The notes under the pieces are model-generated. The model saw nothing but the letters and a program-made list of their open reading frames with translations, searched no databases and was not told the DNA's origin. Shown piece after piece: positions 13,117 through 13,301 of a stretch of DNA of 13,301 nt. Every line of letters starts with the position of its first letter. The stretch's first letter is position 1. The position numbers and the translations under genes are program-made. Source of the DNA: Deltaproteobacteria bacterium (GTDB taxonomy: Bacteria > Desulfobacterota > Desulfobacteria > Desulfobacterales > Desulfobacteraceae); NCBI GenBank assembly GCA_019314105.1, contig JAFCZY010000019.1:1-13301 (forward strand), written 5' to 3'.

Positions 13117-13301
13117 ATGTGTAATTTTTTAAAAGAGGATGTTTCAAAAATAGCAAAAGCTATTGTATTTGAGCCACTTACATATATGGATGGTGATTAT
13201 ACGCCTTATTATTTTTGTCATTTCTGCGAATCAGAATTAAAAGGCTATACTGTTAATCCAGAAGATTTTAAGCATGATGTTGATTGCCCTGTTTTGGTAG
13301 C
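13117..13301 (+). CDS. small Cys/His-rich phage protein, cut by the window edge
   Basis: ATG 13117 follows TTGAGG (13107-13112) at good spacing and the frame is open to the end of the window (61 codons). It reads MCNFLKEDVSKIAKAIVFEP, then YYFCHFCESELKGYT and FKHDVDCPVLVA. CxxC followed by H...DCP is a putative zinc site seen in small phage proteins of the 'H..DCPV..A' kind. The 86 bp after the terminase gene are AT-rich (TTGAAT at 13072, TATAAA at 13089), but the spacing does not make a convincing promoter. Function unknown. Confidence 0.6.
   Translation, partial: MCNFLKEDVSKIAKAIVFEPLTYMDGDYTPYYFCHFCESELKGYTVNPEDFKHDVDCPVLV

Overview
The window holds the left part of a temperate-phage genome (prophage) or closely related integrated element, lying next to a chromosomal tRNA-Pro gene. 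The layout is classical: tRNA gene, tyrosine integrase, lysogeny-expressed cargo, CI/Cro-type switch, early regulatory genes, replication genes, then terminase. The host looks like an anaerobic, moderately AT-rich Desulfobacterota (deltaproteobacterial) lineage. This rests on the look of the proteins: a short CHC2 primase with an extra C-terminal domain, an integrase of the 'KPI...DW..IQ..M' type, and Myb/HTH phage proteins. It is an inference, not a database result.

Region by region. Positions 1-250 carry tRNA-Pro(TGG), a perfect 11-bp hairpin and three TCAACCA direct repeats. At 248-511 a small, well-initiated gene runs without its own stop into the antisense of the integrase tail, which marks a probable junction. 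The minus strand (384-3429) encodes, in transcription order, a CI-like helix-turn-helix repressor, an in-frame remnant of an S24/LexA-type domain, an exported staphylococcal-nuclease-like protein, an exported protein with an SH3-like tail, and an integrase that is broken near an A8 run. A promoter/operator region at 3446-3486 separates this from the rightward genes.

The plus strand continues with a 68-codon frame interrupted by an amber codon at position 4, a Cro-like protein, an excisionase-like DNA-binding protein with a TTG start, a small membrane protein, a strongly folded non-coding stretch (4709-4814), and three small early proteins. The replication module follows: a D5/SF3 primase-helicase, a 234-bp candidate origin with four GGACGAT copies and a 28-bp near-perfect inverted repeat, and a CHC2/TOPRIM primase whose C-terminal domain lies in the -1 frame after an A9 run. 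The module resembles a phage P4 alpha protein divided into two genes with its origin between them.

After several very small genes and an exported DUF2845-like protein come a terminase small-subunit candidate, a 52-residue protein and a GpA-type terminase large subunit, coupled by TAATG overlaps. The right edge cuts a small Cys/His protein gene. No second tRNA fragment (attR) is inside the window, so the element continues to the right.

The most interesting items are the candidate origin, the folded intergenic RNA, two reading-frame breaks at A-runs, the amber-interrupted small gene, and the exported nuclease carried between repressor and integrase.
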